From assembly GCF_014066305.1 (NCBI RefSeq), contig NW_023501036.1:1623501-1687500 (forward strand): a stretch of DNA of 64,000 bases, in the 5' to 3' direction. The stretch's first letter is position 1, and each line of letters begins with the position of its first letter. Made by a program: the position numbers and the translations under genes. Under the pieces are notes generated by a model that did no database searches, was not told where the DNA came from, and saw only the letters and a list, made by a program, of their open reading frames with translations. Below are positions 32,015 through 44,656 of the stretch, in pieces. The DNA is from Letharia columbiana (lineage: Eukaryota; Ascomycota; Lecanoromycetes; Lecanorales; Parmeliaceae).

Positions 32015-34041
32015 TTACGCAGCTGCGGTGGACCTTGAGTATTGGGTATGCGCTGCATCTTGGGTGGATTTGGGCGCATCTTGTAAGGGCTTGGTTAGGT
32101 CGTCTGTCGAATAAGCCGTCTCTGACGATCCCTTTGAATTGCCGCTCGTCATTTGGGCAATACTGTGGTCCTTAGAGATTGCAGCAACTTTCGGCGTGTC
32201 TTGGCTCGGTGGAGAGGGGCGGCTCTTTATATATCGTAAAGACACCACCAGGCTTTGTCGAGGGTCGTCTCCATCTTCTTCAGCCCCTGAATTGTCACTC
32301 ATATCAACATCCTCATCTTCTTCGTCGTCATCAACGTGGTCATCAGGCTCATCTTCGTCTCCTCCGTCCCATTCATTCCCACTTGAAGTCGCGTCGCTTT
32401 CGTCATCCATTGAACCCAGAGAGTCGTTAACTTCGGTGTGCTTTCCGGAAAGAGGTTTGGTTTTGACTCTGTTCTGTCGCGCAGCCCTTCGAGGGAGCCC
32501 ACGATTTACTGGCTCATCCTCATCGTCGTCGTGCTCGGCTCCGTCTAAATCACCGATTCTAGAGTGTCCCGTGGTATCTTGCTGCCCACTCAACATTATT
32601 TCGCCATATGCACCACCGTGCCTAGATCTGACCTGTCGACCGCTGGCCGTAAAGGTAGGTCCATGTGACTCCGCCGGAGTCGAGATGCCCGATTGTCGGT
32701 TCGATCGTCGTGTAGACAGCGCGTCTGAGCCTTCGTCTTCTTCATCCGAGTAAGTATATCTTGGTCGCTTCCCACGGGTCCGACCCTCGTAGAGGGAGAA
32801 GCCTGGTTCCGGCCGTACGAATTGTGCTTTGCGGGCCAGACGATAGTCTCTCCGTCTTCGTTTCTGGAGCAGTATCATCAGCCGTCTTAGATAGAGTCAC
32901 AATATCCCCACTTAATGGACTGACCTCTTCAGATGCTTCAAAACGAGGTACAGCTGCATTTATGCGGTCACGCAACCGCCGTGAAGCCTGGGTATTCTCC
33001 TCATCCAGACGCTGGGCGACCTCTTTGACCTCATCGATAGTTCCCGCAACGCTGCGCCATGTGTTATTCTTCAGAGCCGGGTTACTTTCGCGGTAGAGTC
33101 GGAAATGCGTGTCGTCCTGCCCTTCGATGAGCCAGAACCTGCGCTTGTCGCCGTCTCGACCCCAGGCTTGCACCGAAAGAGGCTGGTTGAGATCATCATC
33201 GTGACGAGACTGCTTGTATGACTCTTTTATGATGGCTTTCACGGCTTCTGAGGACTCAAGTGACCATATGGCAAGCGCCTTGAGGAGTGTAAGCTGTGCA
33301 CAATGAGTCAGCGATCGGCATACGTTTCAGCAGCTTCTATCCACACGCACTCGCTCCTCCGGGCTCATCTTGTTGAAGCTGCCTCCCCCATGAAGGGGAT
33401 TCTTGCCATTCCACACGCGAGGCCATTGAGAGTTGTGCGTCTGTATTGCCTCCTCTAGTGCCCGGGTGTAATGACCCTTCCTATTCACGAAAGACGCCAT
33501 AGTCAGTGGAGAAAAGGGGAAATGTATAAATCTTATAGGGTTTGGGCAAAATAGCTATGTGTATGAATCGTTGAGGACCTACTCGATGTCCTTCTTCCTG
33601 TTCAACACCAAGCCCAGCAGAGCACATAGCAGTCTTTCGACTTGGTCGCCAGGTATTGGATCTATCACGCCACGCTCAATGTCCTGCGGCCCATAATGGG
33701 GAAATGATTTTGGAAAGGCGTCACTGAAGCGCGAGCGGAACATGCAGAGGAACTGCGTGTCAAAGGGATCAGCAATGCTTTCCTGCCGGCCAAGGCGCGC
33801 AGCATTTGGCAACATAGGATCGACCATCTATAGTACTTACAGCAATGTCCGGGTTGTCTGCGAGAACGTATTCGTGGGCCGGCGAAGGTGGGCGCTTTTT
33901 CTTTGCGGGCGGCGACGTCGGTGTTGCGCTCAAGCCTTGCTTGAAATAATGGTCGAGTTTGCCCTTTGGAATCGGGACTGACGCGATGCCCTCATCACTG
34001 GATAGTGATGAAGAGATGTCAGAGAGCTCTGAGGAAGACAT
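32015..34041 (-). CDS. WHIM/WSD-type chromatin remodelling protein
   Basis: Minus-strand exons are 34,041-33,841, 33,752-33,583, 33,480-33,351, 33,293-32,925 and 32,863-32,015, giving 572 residues; introns are 88, 102, 57 and 61 nt. The N-terminus is serine-rich with acidic patches. Residues of about 65-170 hold FRSRFSDAFPKSFPHYGPQDIERG and LERLLCALLGLVLNRK-like helices. Next comes MSPEERLTLLKAL and the WHIM/WSD signature QPLSVQAWGRDGDKRRFWLI plus DDTHFRLYRES. The tail is basic, then very acidic (a D/E run), then polar. WHIM motifs occur in ISWI-partner and Rsf1-like subunits that measure linker DNA, so a nuclear role with a remodelling ATPase is likely. The true orthologue is uncertain. The frame stays open for 61 codons beyond the stop (see findings). 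Confidence 0.75.
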
Positions 34042-34919
34042 TGGCGTTTCTTGTTTGGGGGGTTTTATGTCAGCTAGGAGCTCCCAACTTTGGGTCAGAA
34101 AAGCGTGAAATTAGATGAACGGACTACATCTTACGGGAGCGCGATTTGCGTTTAAATCTGAATTGATAGGTATCGTTCTAGCTTCAAGTTCGACGCCTAG
34201 GTAGTCTCAATGCTATCACTCAGCTCCTGTTCCCATAAATGAAACCATTATGTGGAGCCGAGTAATGACACATGGCAAGCATTGCCATCCTTTGATAGTT
34301 GCTGGCGAGGTGCAGGATTGGGCGCAGACGCGATCTTTCCTCGCCAACACCCATTCCACATCTCCACGCTCCATCATCCCAGTGAAACGTGTTATTCAGC
34401 CATTCCATGCAACCCCAGATGTCGCATGACGGATTGCGATGTAAGTGTCCATGTCGCATCGTACTGTTTCCTTGAATCCCGGCCAGAGGCTATGCGTAGA
34501 TTTTGGAGATTTTGCGCCCGTGTCTCGGCTCGAGGGTCTCGACACCAATACAACAGAACGGAGCAATTGCGCCATGATGATATTCTGTAAGCAATCCGCC
34601 TCCATACAATATTTTTGAGAAAGGATGTTTCCAGACAAACGATGTCATTGGTAATACATGATCAAAGACGTCTGCAGCTATGGGAAAACAGGCCGAGGCC
34701 GACGTTGCAGCCATGATAAACGCGATACCCAGCGCAAAGCAACGCAATAAGAAAGCTGATTGTGATTTGGACACAAGGGACCAGTAATCTGGAAGGTGCC
34801 AGACTGGTGATTGTACGCATAGACTTTTGAAAGACTCGTTAATCATCAGCGACAGCCATTATGCGATCTTTCAGAATCCCCATATCCATGCCCTCTCGGA
34901 ACACCTGTGTGTCGTATCT
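34042..34919. other. Intergenic region with doubtful short frames
   Basis: A 118-codon minus-strand frame with an ATG at 34,846 has hydrophobic segments (FALGIAFIMAATSASACF), but no family was recognised and it overlaps alternative readings of the next gene. I do not call it. Confidence 0.35.
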
Positions 34920-35443
34920 TCAGTCGTTCCCAGCTCCATCCACTGTTAAAGATCCATTTGCTTCCACAGAAGAGGTAAGCAAAGCTATTGACTGTGACTG
35001 CAACAGCACAAGTAATGAAGATTCCGGAGCTTCCGACGGCCTTTTTAGTAATGGCATCTTTGACACCTGCTCCAACCCCGATGGCGAGAATAATCTTTCC
35101 AGCCAAAATAATACTTTGCCAACAATTTCTGTGCTATGCTTAAACCATCATCAATCGTAAATTTTGGATAAGTATAATGGGAAAGTTAATTGGATTCCTA
35201 CGTAGCCATATTTGCTACGTTGCAGCTCGTCGTATATATCACTCCTTGAATGCCATATTTTGCGCGCCAATCCTCTTCTGAAATTTCATACAATCCGCTC
35301 CCGTCGACTATTGTTTTCTGAGCCTTTAGCTTGGCTTCGGTTCGATCTTTTCTAGCGTTGAGAACGAGGAAATTTTTGATGAGAAACTCCTCGACTTGAG
35401 CGGCGTCATCGTTGGGATGAGGGACTTCTGGGCGATGGGACAT
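34920..35443 (-). CDS. Uncharacterised small protein, tentative two-exon model
   Basis: The proposed exons are 35,443-35,202 and 35,133-34,920 with a 68-nt intron, giving 151 residues. The first exon is convincing as coding: MSHRPEVPHPNDDAAQVEEF, then IKNFLVLNARKDRTEAKLKAQ and EISEEDWRAKYGIQG. Upstream of the ATG the frame stays open through a further 25 or more codons (FVVEAGHGYLLKALYQAAFY), so an additional 5' exon is possible. For the second exon two frames compete. The one chosen continues TEIVGKVLFWLERLF; another reads a hydrophobic GKIILAIGVGAGVKDAI with a membrane-like segment. I recognise no family. Confidence 0.35.
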
Positions 35444-35751
35444 TTTGTAGAAAGCAGCTTGATATAGAGCTTTCAAAAGGTATCCGTGGCCAGCCTCTAC
35501 CACGAATTGATTATGCAAAACAACCCCAGCGCAGTGACGATGGAAGACAGAAGAGGTCCACGGCGCGAAGTGAGGTTGCTACGGCGGCTCAAAAATTAGC
35601 GCCCCGCTAATGCTGAGCCAAGCGAGTCCTCCCACAAAGTGCAGATCCGAACTGAACGACTTACAAATTTCAAACGCATCGACTTCTTTTGGTCAGTAGA
35701 CGCCTAGAGCATACCTATGTCATAGCTGACAGCCATATTCAGTAAGCCACG

Positions 35752-36686
35752 ATGGGTCGAGTGATCCGCAACCAGAGGAAGGGTCGTGGATCCATCTTCA
35801 GTACGTCCCCCTCAAGACAGCCCCAGATGACTTGCACCTAATACAGATGACCAGCGGCCCATACTCGCCTGAATAAGGCCCCAGCGCAATTCCGAACCCT
35901 TGATTTCGCAGAAAAGCATGGATACATCCGAGGCGTCGTCAAAGACATCATTCACGATCCTGGCCGAGGGGCACCACTGGCCAAAGTGCAATTCCGTGAC
36001 CCCTACCGCTTCAAACTCCATACAGAAACGTTCATCGCCAACGAGGGCATGTACACCGGGCAATTTATCTATGCTGGCAAGAAGGCTACTCTCACCGTTG
36101 GAAACGTCCTGCCCTTGGGCTCCGTACCCGAAGGTACAGTGGTGACGAATGTGGAGGAGAAGATGGGCGATCGTGGTGTCTTGGGGCGGACATCGGGAAA
36201 TTACGTTACGGTCATCGGCCACAATCCTGATGAGGGAAAGACGAGAGTCAAGCTACCCAGTGGTGCAAAGAAGGTCATCAAGAGCAGCGCGAGGGGCATG
36301 ATTGGCATTGTGGCAGGAGGTGGACGAACAGACAAACCACTGTTGAGTATGTCATTAACTGGGTCATTGTGGCGTGTTCACAGACACAGACTAATCGAGC
36401 TTCTAGAGGCCTCCCGTGCCAAGCATAAGTTCGCTGTGAAGCGCAACTCGTGGCCCAAGACTCGTGGTGTTGCCATGAACCCAGTCGACCATGTAAGGGT
36501 TCCCTCCACTTTTGAATCTGCAACTGTTATTTTAACACATTTGTCTAGCCTCACGGAGGCGGTAATCATCAACATATTGGTAAAGCGTCGACGATTTCAC
36601 GGTATGCAGCACAGGGTCAAAAAGCAGGTCTCATTGCAGCTAGGCGGACGGGATTACTACGAGGCACGCAGAAAACCAAAGATTAA
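35752..36686 (+). CDS. RPL2: Cytosolic 60S ribosomal protein uL2
   Basis: Exons are 35,752-35,800, 35,855-36,346, 36,407-36,492 and 36,549-36,686 (introns of 54, 60 and 56 nt), giving exactly 254 residues, the usual size in fungi. uL2 lies at the peptidyl-transferase centre and subunit interface. The start [16 protein letters not shown], the core [37 protein letters not shown], and the C-terminal [20 protein letters not shown] are family hallmarks. The last intron splits VDH from PHGGG, whose histidine is the conserved residue near the catalytic centre. Splicing is essential: unspliced reading past 36,492 gives a different tail. Confidence 0.97.
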
Positions 36687-37326
36687 GAGTGTGAGGCGTT
36701 TTGAACAAACGATAATGTGAGGAATTTTATAGCTTCAGCAAGACCAGCCTTTTGTCTTCCGAAATAGCGGCCTCAAACCGGACTCGTCATGTGTCAAATG
36801 AAACATGAACATACGTATCGTGCGAATCAAACAAGGAGACGTCCAAGTACGAAACAAGCCTAGAAATCTGAAACAATTGTATTACCGCTCCCAAAAAAAA
36901 ATAGATATTTGATGGCTTGTAGATGGAGCGAAAGCCTATAATCTGGATACGTAAGGTAGTGATCGTGTCAAAAGCAGCCCCTTTGATGGATTCCTTTGAT
37001 TGGCTGCTATTCTTGGCATTAGTGCGTCACGTCCTCGATCCCGAATGAAGTGGGGTTAGCTGCATCTTTATTATTGCTTCTTAACAATTCATTAACATCA
37101 ACAGCCAACTTTTCAAGATTATTCCAGATCCTCTTTCTCCTTCGTTCTTGTCTGTCGTTCCAAAGCATCTTCGAAACTCTCATCGTTTGTTCTAGCTGGA
37201 TCTTGGAACACCCACGGCTCTTGAGGACATCAGTTCACGGCATTGGCATCGTGTCCACTCCTACATTCCGGACCAAAACCTGCTCACCACTGAGAAAGCT
37301 ACCACCAAACAGCAGCAATCCACAAT
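36687..37326. other. Intergenic region, promoter of the BAR protein gene
   Basis: A CT-rich stretch at about 37,050-37,280 is the likely leader of the next gene. No other feature was recognised. Confidence 0.45.
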
Positions 37327-38916
37327 ATGAACGTCAATAAGAAGCTCGGCAGGTTCAAGCAATGGGCGGGGGAAAGAATGGGTGGTGAGGTCAAGACAAG
37401 CGTCTCGGACGACTTTAAATCGCTGGAGGTAGAGATGGGCCTGAGGCAAGAAGGTAGCACAGAGCGCTATCACTCTTCCCAGATGATCCTGGACTAACTG
37501 CTTCCAGGCATGGAGCGCCTTCAACGATCAATGACAGCCTACGTCAAAACGTTATCAAAACGCCAAGAGGGGGACGATAAGGAGAAGATCCTACCAGTTG
37601 CTTACCTGGGTTCGACAATGGTCAATCATGGCGAGGATTTTGAGGACGATTCAGAGTTTGGCCAATGCCTCATGAGTGATTTTCACTGTTGACACCCTCA
37701 TTCTCAAGGCTAACGCTGGCGCAGGCATGGGCAGGACGAATGAAAGGATTGGTCGCATTCAAGAGACCTACGTTGCAAATGCGACTACAAGCTGGCTTGA
37801 GTCGCTCGAGAGATCCCTCGCACAGATGAAGGAATACCAAGTAGGTCCTGTTCATCCGCGCAAAGGGCAGATCTGACGAGTGCAGTCTGCACGAAAGAAG
37901 TTGGAGAGCCGTCGACTAGCCTACGATGCATCCTTAGCTAAGATGCAGAAAGCGAAGAAAGAGGACTTCAAAGTGGAAGAAGAGCTGCGGTCACAGAAAG
38001 CCAAATACGAAGAAACCAGCGAGGACGTTTACCGCCGGATGCAGGACGTGAGCACTACGTAGAATATCCCTCACCATTACAAAGCTAACGATGGCAAAGA
38101 TCAAAGAGGCAGAGGTCGACAGCGTTGCTGACCTCGGATCATTCGTGGATGCCGAGCTCAAGTATTACGACCGCTGTCGCGATGTATTAATGCAGCTGAA
38201 GCAAAATTGGCCTGCAGGGTAAGACTCTACGATAAGACAGCTCCTTCTTCTCTAGGTTGACCGAAGTCTTCAGAAAAACCGAAGCTGATGGTGGAGACAA
38301 CCGCCGGGAGTCTCGATCACGTTCCAATACCGCACATGCGTACGGGGACAGATACAATCCAATAGAAGAAGAGCCTCTCCCCGTGGTGGAGAATCGGCCA
38401 GCCATTCGCTCTACACGCGCAGCATCTTCTTATGTTCCTTCTGTCGAGTCTCCTCGAAAAGAAGTGAACGGGTACGAACATAGCTCCGCCCGGCCTGGCG
38501 TGAACCGCGCAACAACTTTCGAAGGTCCAACACAGCTCTATCGGGATGCTTCGCCTCCACGGCGAATGTCACGGGTTCCAAGTAATAACTTTACTGTTCG
38601 AAACCAGCGGGCACAGCTGCGGCCTTTATCTACTATCAGCCCAGAGAACGATCTTTTCAGTGATCCTTCCGACGAGTCTAATTTCAACAGCAACAGCAGT
38701 CCTGATCGGTCGTACAAGGAGAGGTCTGCCTCGCCCGCTACTTCACACGGCAGCGCCGCGCCATCCCGTAGTACGAGCTACTCTACACTGACATCAGCTC
38801 CGAATGGTAAGAAGCAAGCACCACCGCCTCCGCCGTCGAGAGCAAAGAAACCACCGCCTCCTCCACCGCCGATGAAACGAAGCGCGCTCAGTACTACTAA
38901 CGTCTCATACGCATGA
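37327..38916 (+). CDS. BAR-domain membrane-curvature protein with polyproline tail
   Basis: Exons are 37,327-37,453, 37,508-37,675, 37,725-37,840, 37,886-38,047, 38,100-38,218 and 38,256-38,916, giving 450 residues. The first 240 residues form a BAR domain of long helices: NVNKKLGRFKQWAGERMGG, LGSTMVNHGEDFEDDSEFG, RIGRIQETYVANATTSWLESL, then a heptad-rich charged helix and YYDRCRDVLMQLKQNWPAG. BAR dimers bend membranes, often at endocytic sites. The rest is serine-rich and ends with PPPPPSRAKKPPPPPPP, a likely SH3 ligand, but no SH3 domain of its own. Introns are very short, 37-54 nt; the last, at 38,219-38,255, is only 37 nt. The donor at 37,676 was chosen so that LM-S-MGRTNER joins in frame. 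Confidence 0.85.
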
Positions 38917-39702
38917 GCTGATCCAACTGCATTAGAGTTGGGCGTTGTCGGTCTCGGTGAAATCTGGCATTGGCAGAATGCTTGTGACCTGGCGTTGGAG
39001 GTTGTATTGAGAGGTCTGGAGATCGGTCTTACCAGACTCATCAGTCGTATACCCCGAAGGATCATTGCCGGGCGAGGAGACTCTGTCTTTGGGTTCTGGG
39101 CAATGAGAGTATTGGCCAAGGAGAGGACCCCGGTGGTTCCTTTCAAATTGGCTACGCGGATTTAAAGCGTGAGCAGTGTGTAGCTTAGACTTTGATAACA
39201 GCCGTATGAAGACAGGTGCTGTTATTTACAAGATTGTTTGCCAAAGTACTAGGTCATTATGCCACACAAACCTAGTACGACCGAAAGTTGGGAAAACGGC
39301 GTAAATATACTCAGGGATAGCCGTAGTCTAGTGGCTTGGCAGAATCAGACGCTAAAATCTCCACCTCAGGGAAGGGAGAGTGACCAACTTTGCAGCATAC
39401 GCTTCATCAACCAAAAGTTGTGCCTCGGACCCCGCCATCACCCTTTTGCCATACAAAAGCTTCACAACCTTCAACACGTCTCCCGAGACGCGTTGAAGGG
39501 TCACCCTTCCTTTGCCAAGCTTGCCATTCACACCGACCCCGGCAATCAACCTCTCATTCATTCTCGCATTGCGCTTCTTCCATCCCACGGCGCCTTGCCC
39601 TATCATCCATTCCTCCACTCGCTTGCGCCGCGTCTCAACACCTCCGCTTGCTGACTACTACCGCATCTACGACAATCATAATCATTAATCCCGGCCGCCG
39701 CC
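38917..39702. other. Intergenic region, promoter of the remodeller gene
   Basis: From about 39,400 the plus strand is rich in C and T, as in promoter or leader sequence. Some open frames here lack any signature. Confidence 0.45.
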
Positions 39703-42700
39703 ATGGCTTCTGTCCAAACTGCGCCCAACCTTCCTCAGGGTCTCACCCAGGCTGCCATCACTGAGACCTATTCCGTAAGATTTCCCACAATTTCATTTTT
39801 CAACACCTTTCGCAACCTAGTACCTCTCATTTCAGAGTATTCTCAAACTTGGGCTAACATTTCGATAGAAATACAAGCAGCTGAAAGATCAAGGCGTCCG
39901 GTCAGATGACCCGGAATTCCTAAAACTGCAAAATATCCTGTCCGCGGTACAAAAACAGTCACGGTTCAGGAGCCAACAGGCAGAGTATTTGAAACAACAG
40001 GCTCAGCAACAGGCTCAACAAGGTCAGCAGCAGCATCATGGTGGAGAGACCAATGGCGTCAACGGTATGTAACATATCATCATGCCACAACGAGTGAGTA
40101 CTGATACAGAATGCCAGGACATGCACCCACCACCACGTCAAATGGTATATTATCGGCCCAAGCCACTTCGGCAACTGCATCTGGCTCTGCAACAATGCAA
40201 CTCACAGGCAACGTGGAGAAAGCGGCGAGCTCACCGCCAAAGCAACAGGCTGACAGCAATGGCAGTCTATCAGATGAGCAGATGCGAATCCTTAAGAACC
40301 AGATATTGGCGTTCAAAATGCTCAGCAAGAATGCTGCGATACCTCCTGCTCTGCAACAGCAGCTATTTAAATCACAGCAAAGCAAGCAGCCACCAACGGT
40401 TGCGCAGGCTGTCGCAGCTGCCAGTCAGGTCCTAGAAGACGTCCATCGCACGACGAAGCAGAAGGATGCAAAGGACAAGGAGCGACTACATATGCACAAA
40501 ACGTACAGCGATCCCCACAATTACATCAAGCCTAGCATCAGTTATGCGAACCACACCGTCAGAGCAAACCGGATTCAAGTGTATCCTTTGATGCCAACCG
40601 GTGTCGACGTCAATCGACTCCGTCGTGATCGCGAGCTTGGCATTTCCAACCTTCTGACGTCGCGAAAGCTGGATCTGTACGAGAGCCGAGCTTTAGCTGG
40701 TGTGGATGGGGACCGTATCCGGGACGAGCGCGAGCGCATTGCTTACAATCGTATCACGTCAAGGAAAACAGAGCTCGAGAGTCTGCCCGCCAATCTTGCT
40801 GTGTGGGACACAAGCAAGAGTGACACGCCGCAAGAGGACGACTCCCTAAAGCGGAAAGCCCTCATTGAATATAAGATGCTTTGCTTGCTTCCGAAGCAAC
40901 GTGCCTTACGCCAACAAGTTCACAGAGATTTGGTGCACTACGACAATCTAGCTCAAACTGCCAACCGTTCGATGTACCGGCGACAGAAGAGGCAGTCTCT
41001 TCGTGAAGCTCGCATGACCGAAAAGTTAGAGAAGCAACAGCGAGATGCTAGGGAAACAAAGGAGAAGAAAAAGCAGAACGACCACATTCAGTCGATACTC
41101 ATGCATGGCGAAGAAATAAAGAAAGCAGCCGAAACGCAAAGGGTCAGAGTGCAGAAGCTAGGTCGAATGATGCTGGCGCAGCATCAGCACATCGAGAAAG
41201 AGGAGCAGAAGCGTGTCGAGAGAACTGCGAAACAGCGTCTACAAGCGTTGAGAAACGATGACGAAGAGACATACCTTAAGCTTCTTGGCCAGGCGAAGGA
41301 CTCCCGCATTTCACACTTGTTAAAGCAAACGGATGGTTTCTTAAGCCAGCTTGCTGCTTCCGTGAAACAGCAGCAGAGGGGTGCTGTCGAACAGTATAAT
41401 CCTGAAGTGGAGATGCCCGAGGACGATCTTAGTGAAAGCGAGGATGAAGTGGAGGGCGGGCCTAAGGTGGACTATTATCAGGTCGCCCATCGTATCAAGG
41501 AAGAGATCAAGGTGCAACCCAGTAATCTCGAAGGTGGAACGTTGAAGGAGTACCAGGTCAAGGGTCTCCAATGGATGATATCGCTCTACAACAACAACCT
41601 CAACGGTATCCTCGCAGACGAAATGGGTCTCGGAAAGACTATTCAGACCATCAGTTTGCTCACATATCTCATCGAGAAGAAGAAGCAAAATGGTCCATTC
41701 CTCGTCATTGTGCCTCTAAGTACGCTTACGAACTGGAACCTCGAATTCGAGAAATGGGCACCTACAGTATCCAGAATTGTCTACAAAGGGCCTCCCCTTG
41801 CTCGCAAACAGCAACAGTCGCAGATCCGGTACGGCAACTTTCAGGTTCTCCTCACCACCTACGAATACATCATCAAAGACAAACCTGTCCTCAGCAGAAT
41901 CAAGTGGGTCCATATGATCGTTGACGAAGGACATCGTATGAAGAATGCCCAGTCCAAGCTCAGCAACACCCTGACTCAGTACTACAACACGCGCTATCGT
42001 CTCATTTTGACCGGGACTCCTCTGCAGAACAATCTTCCAGAGCTGTGGGCTCTCCTTAACTTCGTCTTACCGACTATTTTCAAATCGGTCAAATCATTTG
42101 ACGAATGGTTTAATACTCCATTCGCTAATACCGGAGGTCAGGACAAGATGGAGCTCACCGAAGAAGAGCAACTGCTAGTCATTCGTCGGTTGCACAAGGT
42201 CCTTAGACCATTCTTGCTACGTCGCCTCAAGAAAGATGTCGAGAAAGACCTACCCGACAAGCAAGAGAGAGTGGTCAAATGCAAATTTTCGGCCTTGCAG
42301 GCGAAGCTGTACCAACAATTGGTCAAAAACAACAAGATCTCCGTTACGGATGGCAAAGGCGGCAAGACCGGCATTCGCGGTCTCAGCAATATGCTGATGC
42401 AATTGCGCAAATTATGCAACCATCCATTCGTGTTCGAGCAGGTGGAAGATCAAATGAACCCTACGCATTACAGCAACGATATGCTGTGGCGTACCGCTGG
42501 CAAATTCGAGCTTCTCGATCGCATATTACCCAAGTTCAAGGCTTCAGGCCATCGGGTATTGATGTTCTTCCAGATGACCCAGATCATGAACATCATGGAA
42601 GATTTTTTACGACTTAGAGAAATGCAGTATCTACGACTTGACGGGTCGACGAAGTCCGACGACCGGTCGGAGCTGCTATCACAATTCAACGATCCAGAAT

Positions 42701-44220
42701 CACCATACTTCTGCTTTCTGCTTTCAACACGTGCCGGAGGTCTCGGCTTGAACCTTCAAACCGCTGATACTGTCATCATCTATGACTCGGATTGGAATCC
42801 TCACCAGGACTTGCAAGCCCAAGATCGTGCTCATCGTATAGGTCAGAAGAACGAAGTCCGCATCTTGAGATTGATCAGCTCCAACTCCATTGAAGAGAAG
42901 ATTCTCGAACGAGCTCAGTACAAGTTGGATATGGATGGCAAAGTCATTCAAGCTGGCCGATTCGACAACAAGTCCACAAACGAAGAGCGAGATGCCATGC
43001 TGAGGACCTTGCTCGACAGCGCCGAGGCTGCAGAGGCGGGGGCAGAGCAAGAAGAAATGGACGACGATGATTTGAACCAGATCATGGCTAGGTCAGAGAA
43101 CGAAGTTACGCTCTTCAGAAAAATGGATGAGGAGCGAGCTCAAAACGCAAGATACGGTCCAGAAGAGGACAAGCTTCCTCGATTGATGGGCGAGGACGAA
43201 CTTCCGGATATTTATATGCAAGAGGACAATCCCATCGCTGAAGAGATTGAGGAGATCGCTGGTCGTGGGGCTCGCGAGAGAACGCGGGTCAAATATGATG
43301 ACGGGCTCACTGAAGAGCAATGGTTGGCTGCTGTTGATGACGACGAAGATACCATCGAGGATGCCATGGCTCGAAAACATGCCAAGATCGACAGGCGCAA
43401 CGCGAACAAAGATAAGCGGGCGAAGAAAGCTGCAGGAGAAGAGAGTTCTCCCGACATATCCAGGGACAGCTCCGTGGCCCCTTCATCTAAGAAGCGTAAC
43501 CGCAAGTCAGCCGGTGCAAAGCGTAAAGCGGACGAGGACGTCGACGATGAGCCAGCGCCCAAGAAAAAACGTGGTGGTGCACGGCTTAGCAAAGCTATTG
43601 AGACTCTCAGCACGAGTGAGCGCAACCTCCTTCAGAAGATCCTCAATAGCAATTATCAGTATCTCATGGACCTTGAAGAAGAGGTTCCCGGCGAGGAGGA
43701 TGACGAAGGTGGCCCACTAATCAAAGGCTTCATTGATCCTTTCATCAAGCTGGTACCGAAAAACGACTACCCCGACTACTACGTGCTCATCCGTAACCCT
43801 ATATGCATGGAGCAGATCGAGAAAAAGATCAACAAGAAGGAGTACCGGAGCCTGAAGGAATATAGGGAGGACATTCGCCTTCTATGCGATAATGCCAGGC
43901 TCTACAATGAGGATGGCAGTCCACTCTACCAAGATGCGGATAAGATTGAGGTATGTTATACTCTTCCTTTGTGACACTTTGAGCACTTGATTGATGTTCC
44001 GATATAGGCTGCTACTGTGGCGAAGCTGAAAGAAGACACGGAGAAGCATCCCCAGCTCCAAGACTTTGATGACACCACACCTGCCGACGGACGCTCAACA
44101 GCAGCTGTCTCGAGTGTCGGTACGCCAATGGCATCGGGTGCCAACGGAGCCCCCAAGCTCAAGCTTACTTTCAACGGAGGCAGAGACGGATATACTAATG
44201 GACTTAGTGATGAAGAGTGA
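39703..44220 (+). CDS. snf21: Snf2/Sth1-class chromatin remodelling ATPase with bromodomain
   Basis: Exons are 39,703-39,774, 39,869-40,064, 40,118-43,950 and 44,008-44,220 (introns of 94, 53 and 57 nt), giving 1,437 residues. It is the motor of a SWI/SNF- or RSC-type complex. In order: a QLQ-like helix (DEQMRILKNQILAFKML, about 142), an HSA-type basic helix (RSMYRRQKRQSLREAR), the DEXD ATPase lobe with DEMGLGKT (about 590) and DEGH (about 692), the helicase lobe with [12 protein letters not shown] and DRAHRIGQ (about 993), a SnAC-like acidic region, and a bromodomain at about 1,295-1,366 (YPDYYVLIRNP, CDNARLYNEDGS). The short N-terminus favours the Sth1/Snf21 form over yeast Snf2, but many filamentous fungi may have one gene serving either role, so the name is provisional. 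Confidence 0.92.
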
Positions 44221-44615
44221 CCAGGCAAGGTAGCGTTCTACAAGAAAATGGACTTGACATGAGGACGATGATGAGATTTTGTTATCTTGATGTACCAACA
44301 AGCAAGGGGTTTAAAAGGAGTCCAACGCGGAGCAGGGCATGCTGAGGCGTTTCGCTCAGACGATTGCTGATCGCGCATGCGAATGTTGTGCATCTCGGTT
44401 TTCGTCCCCTAGACTAGAAATGCACATAGCTAGAATGCGAAAAGAAGTTCTGCTCATCGGTTGAACCACTTTCAGTTTTGGTCTGGTTGGTGACCACTTT
44501 GCTGTTCACGCGCTCGCCGGGTGAAAGACATCTCCTCTGCCACCATTCCTCTCTCCCCTATCCATCCAAGGCATCCTCCACTGCGACCCTACACATTCTG
44601 GCCATCCCCCTCAGG

Positions 44616-44617
<2 letters not shown>

Positions 44618-44655
<38 letters not shown>
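44618..44655. repeat. (CA)19 microsatellite
   Basis: There are 19 uninterrupted CA dinucleotides. Confidence 0.95.

Positions 44656-44656
<1 letters not shown>

Noticed and set aside
32139..32753. 204-codon plus-strand frame rich in serine
   Set aside because: It is the antisense shadow of the acidic D/E-rich part of the WHIM protein gene.
34490..34846. 118-codon minus-strand frame with hydrophobic stretches
   Set aside because: It has an ATG and a possible membrane segment, but no family signature, and it overlaps alternative readings of the neighbouring tentative gene.
39320..39400. tRNA-like A-box (TAGTCTAGTGGCT)
   Set aside because: No B-box (GGTTCGAnnCC) or cloverleaf pairing follows at the required distance.
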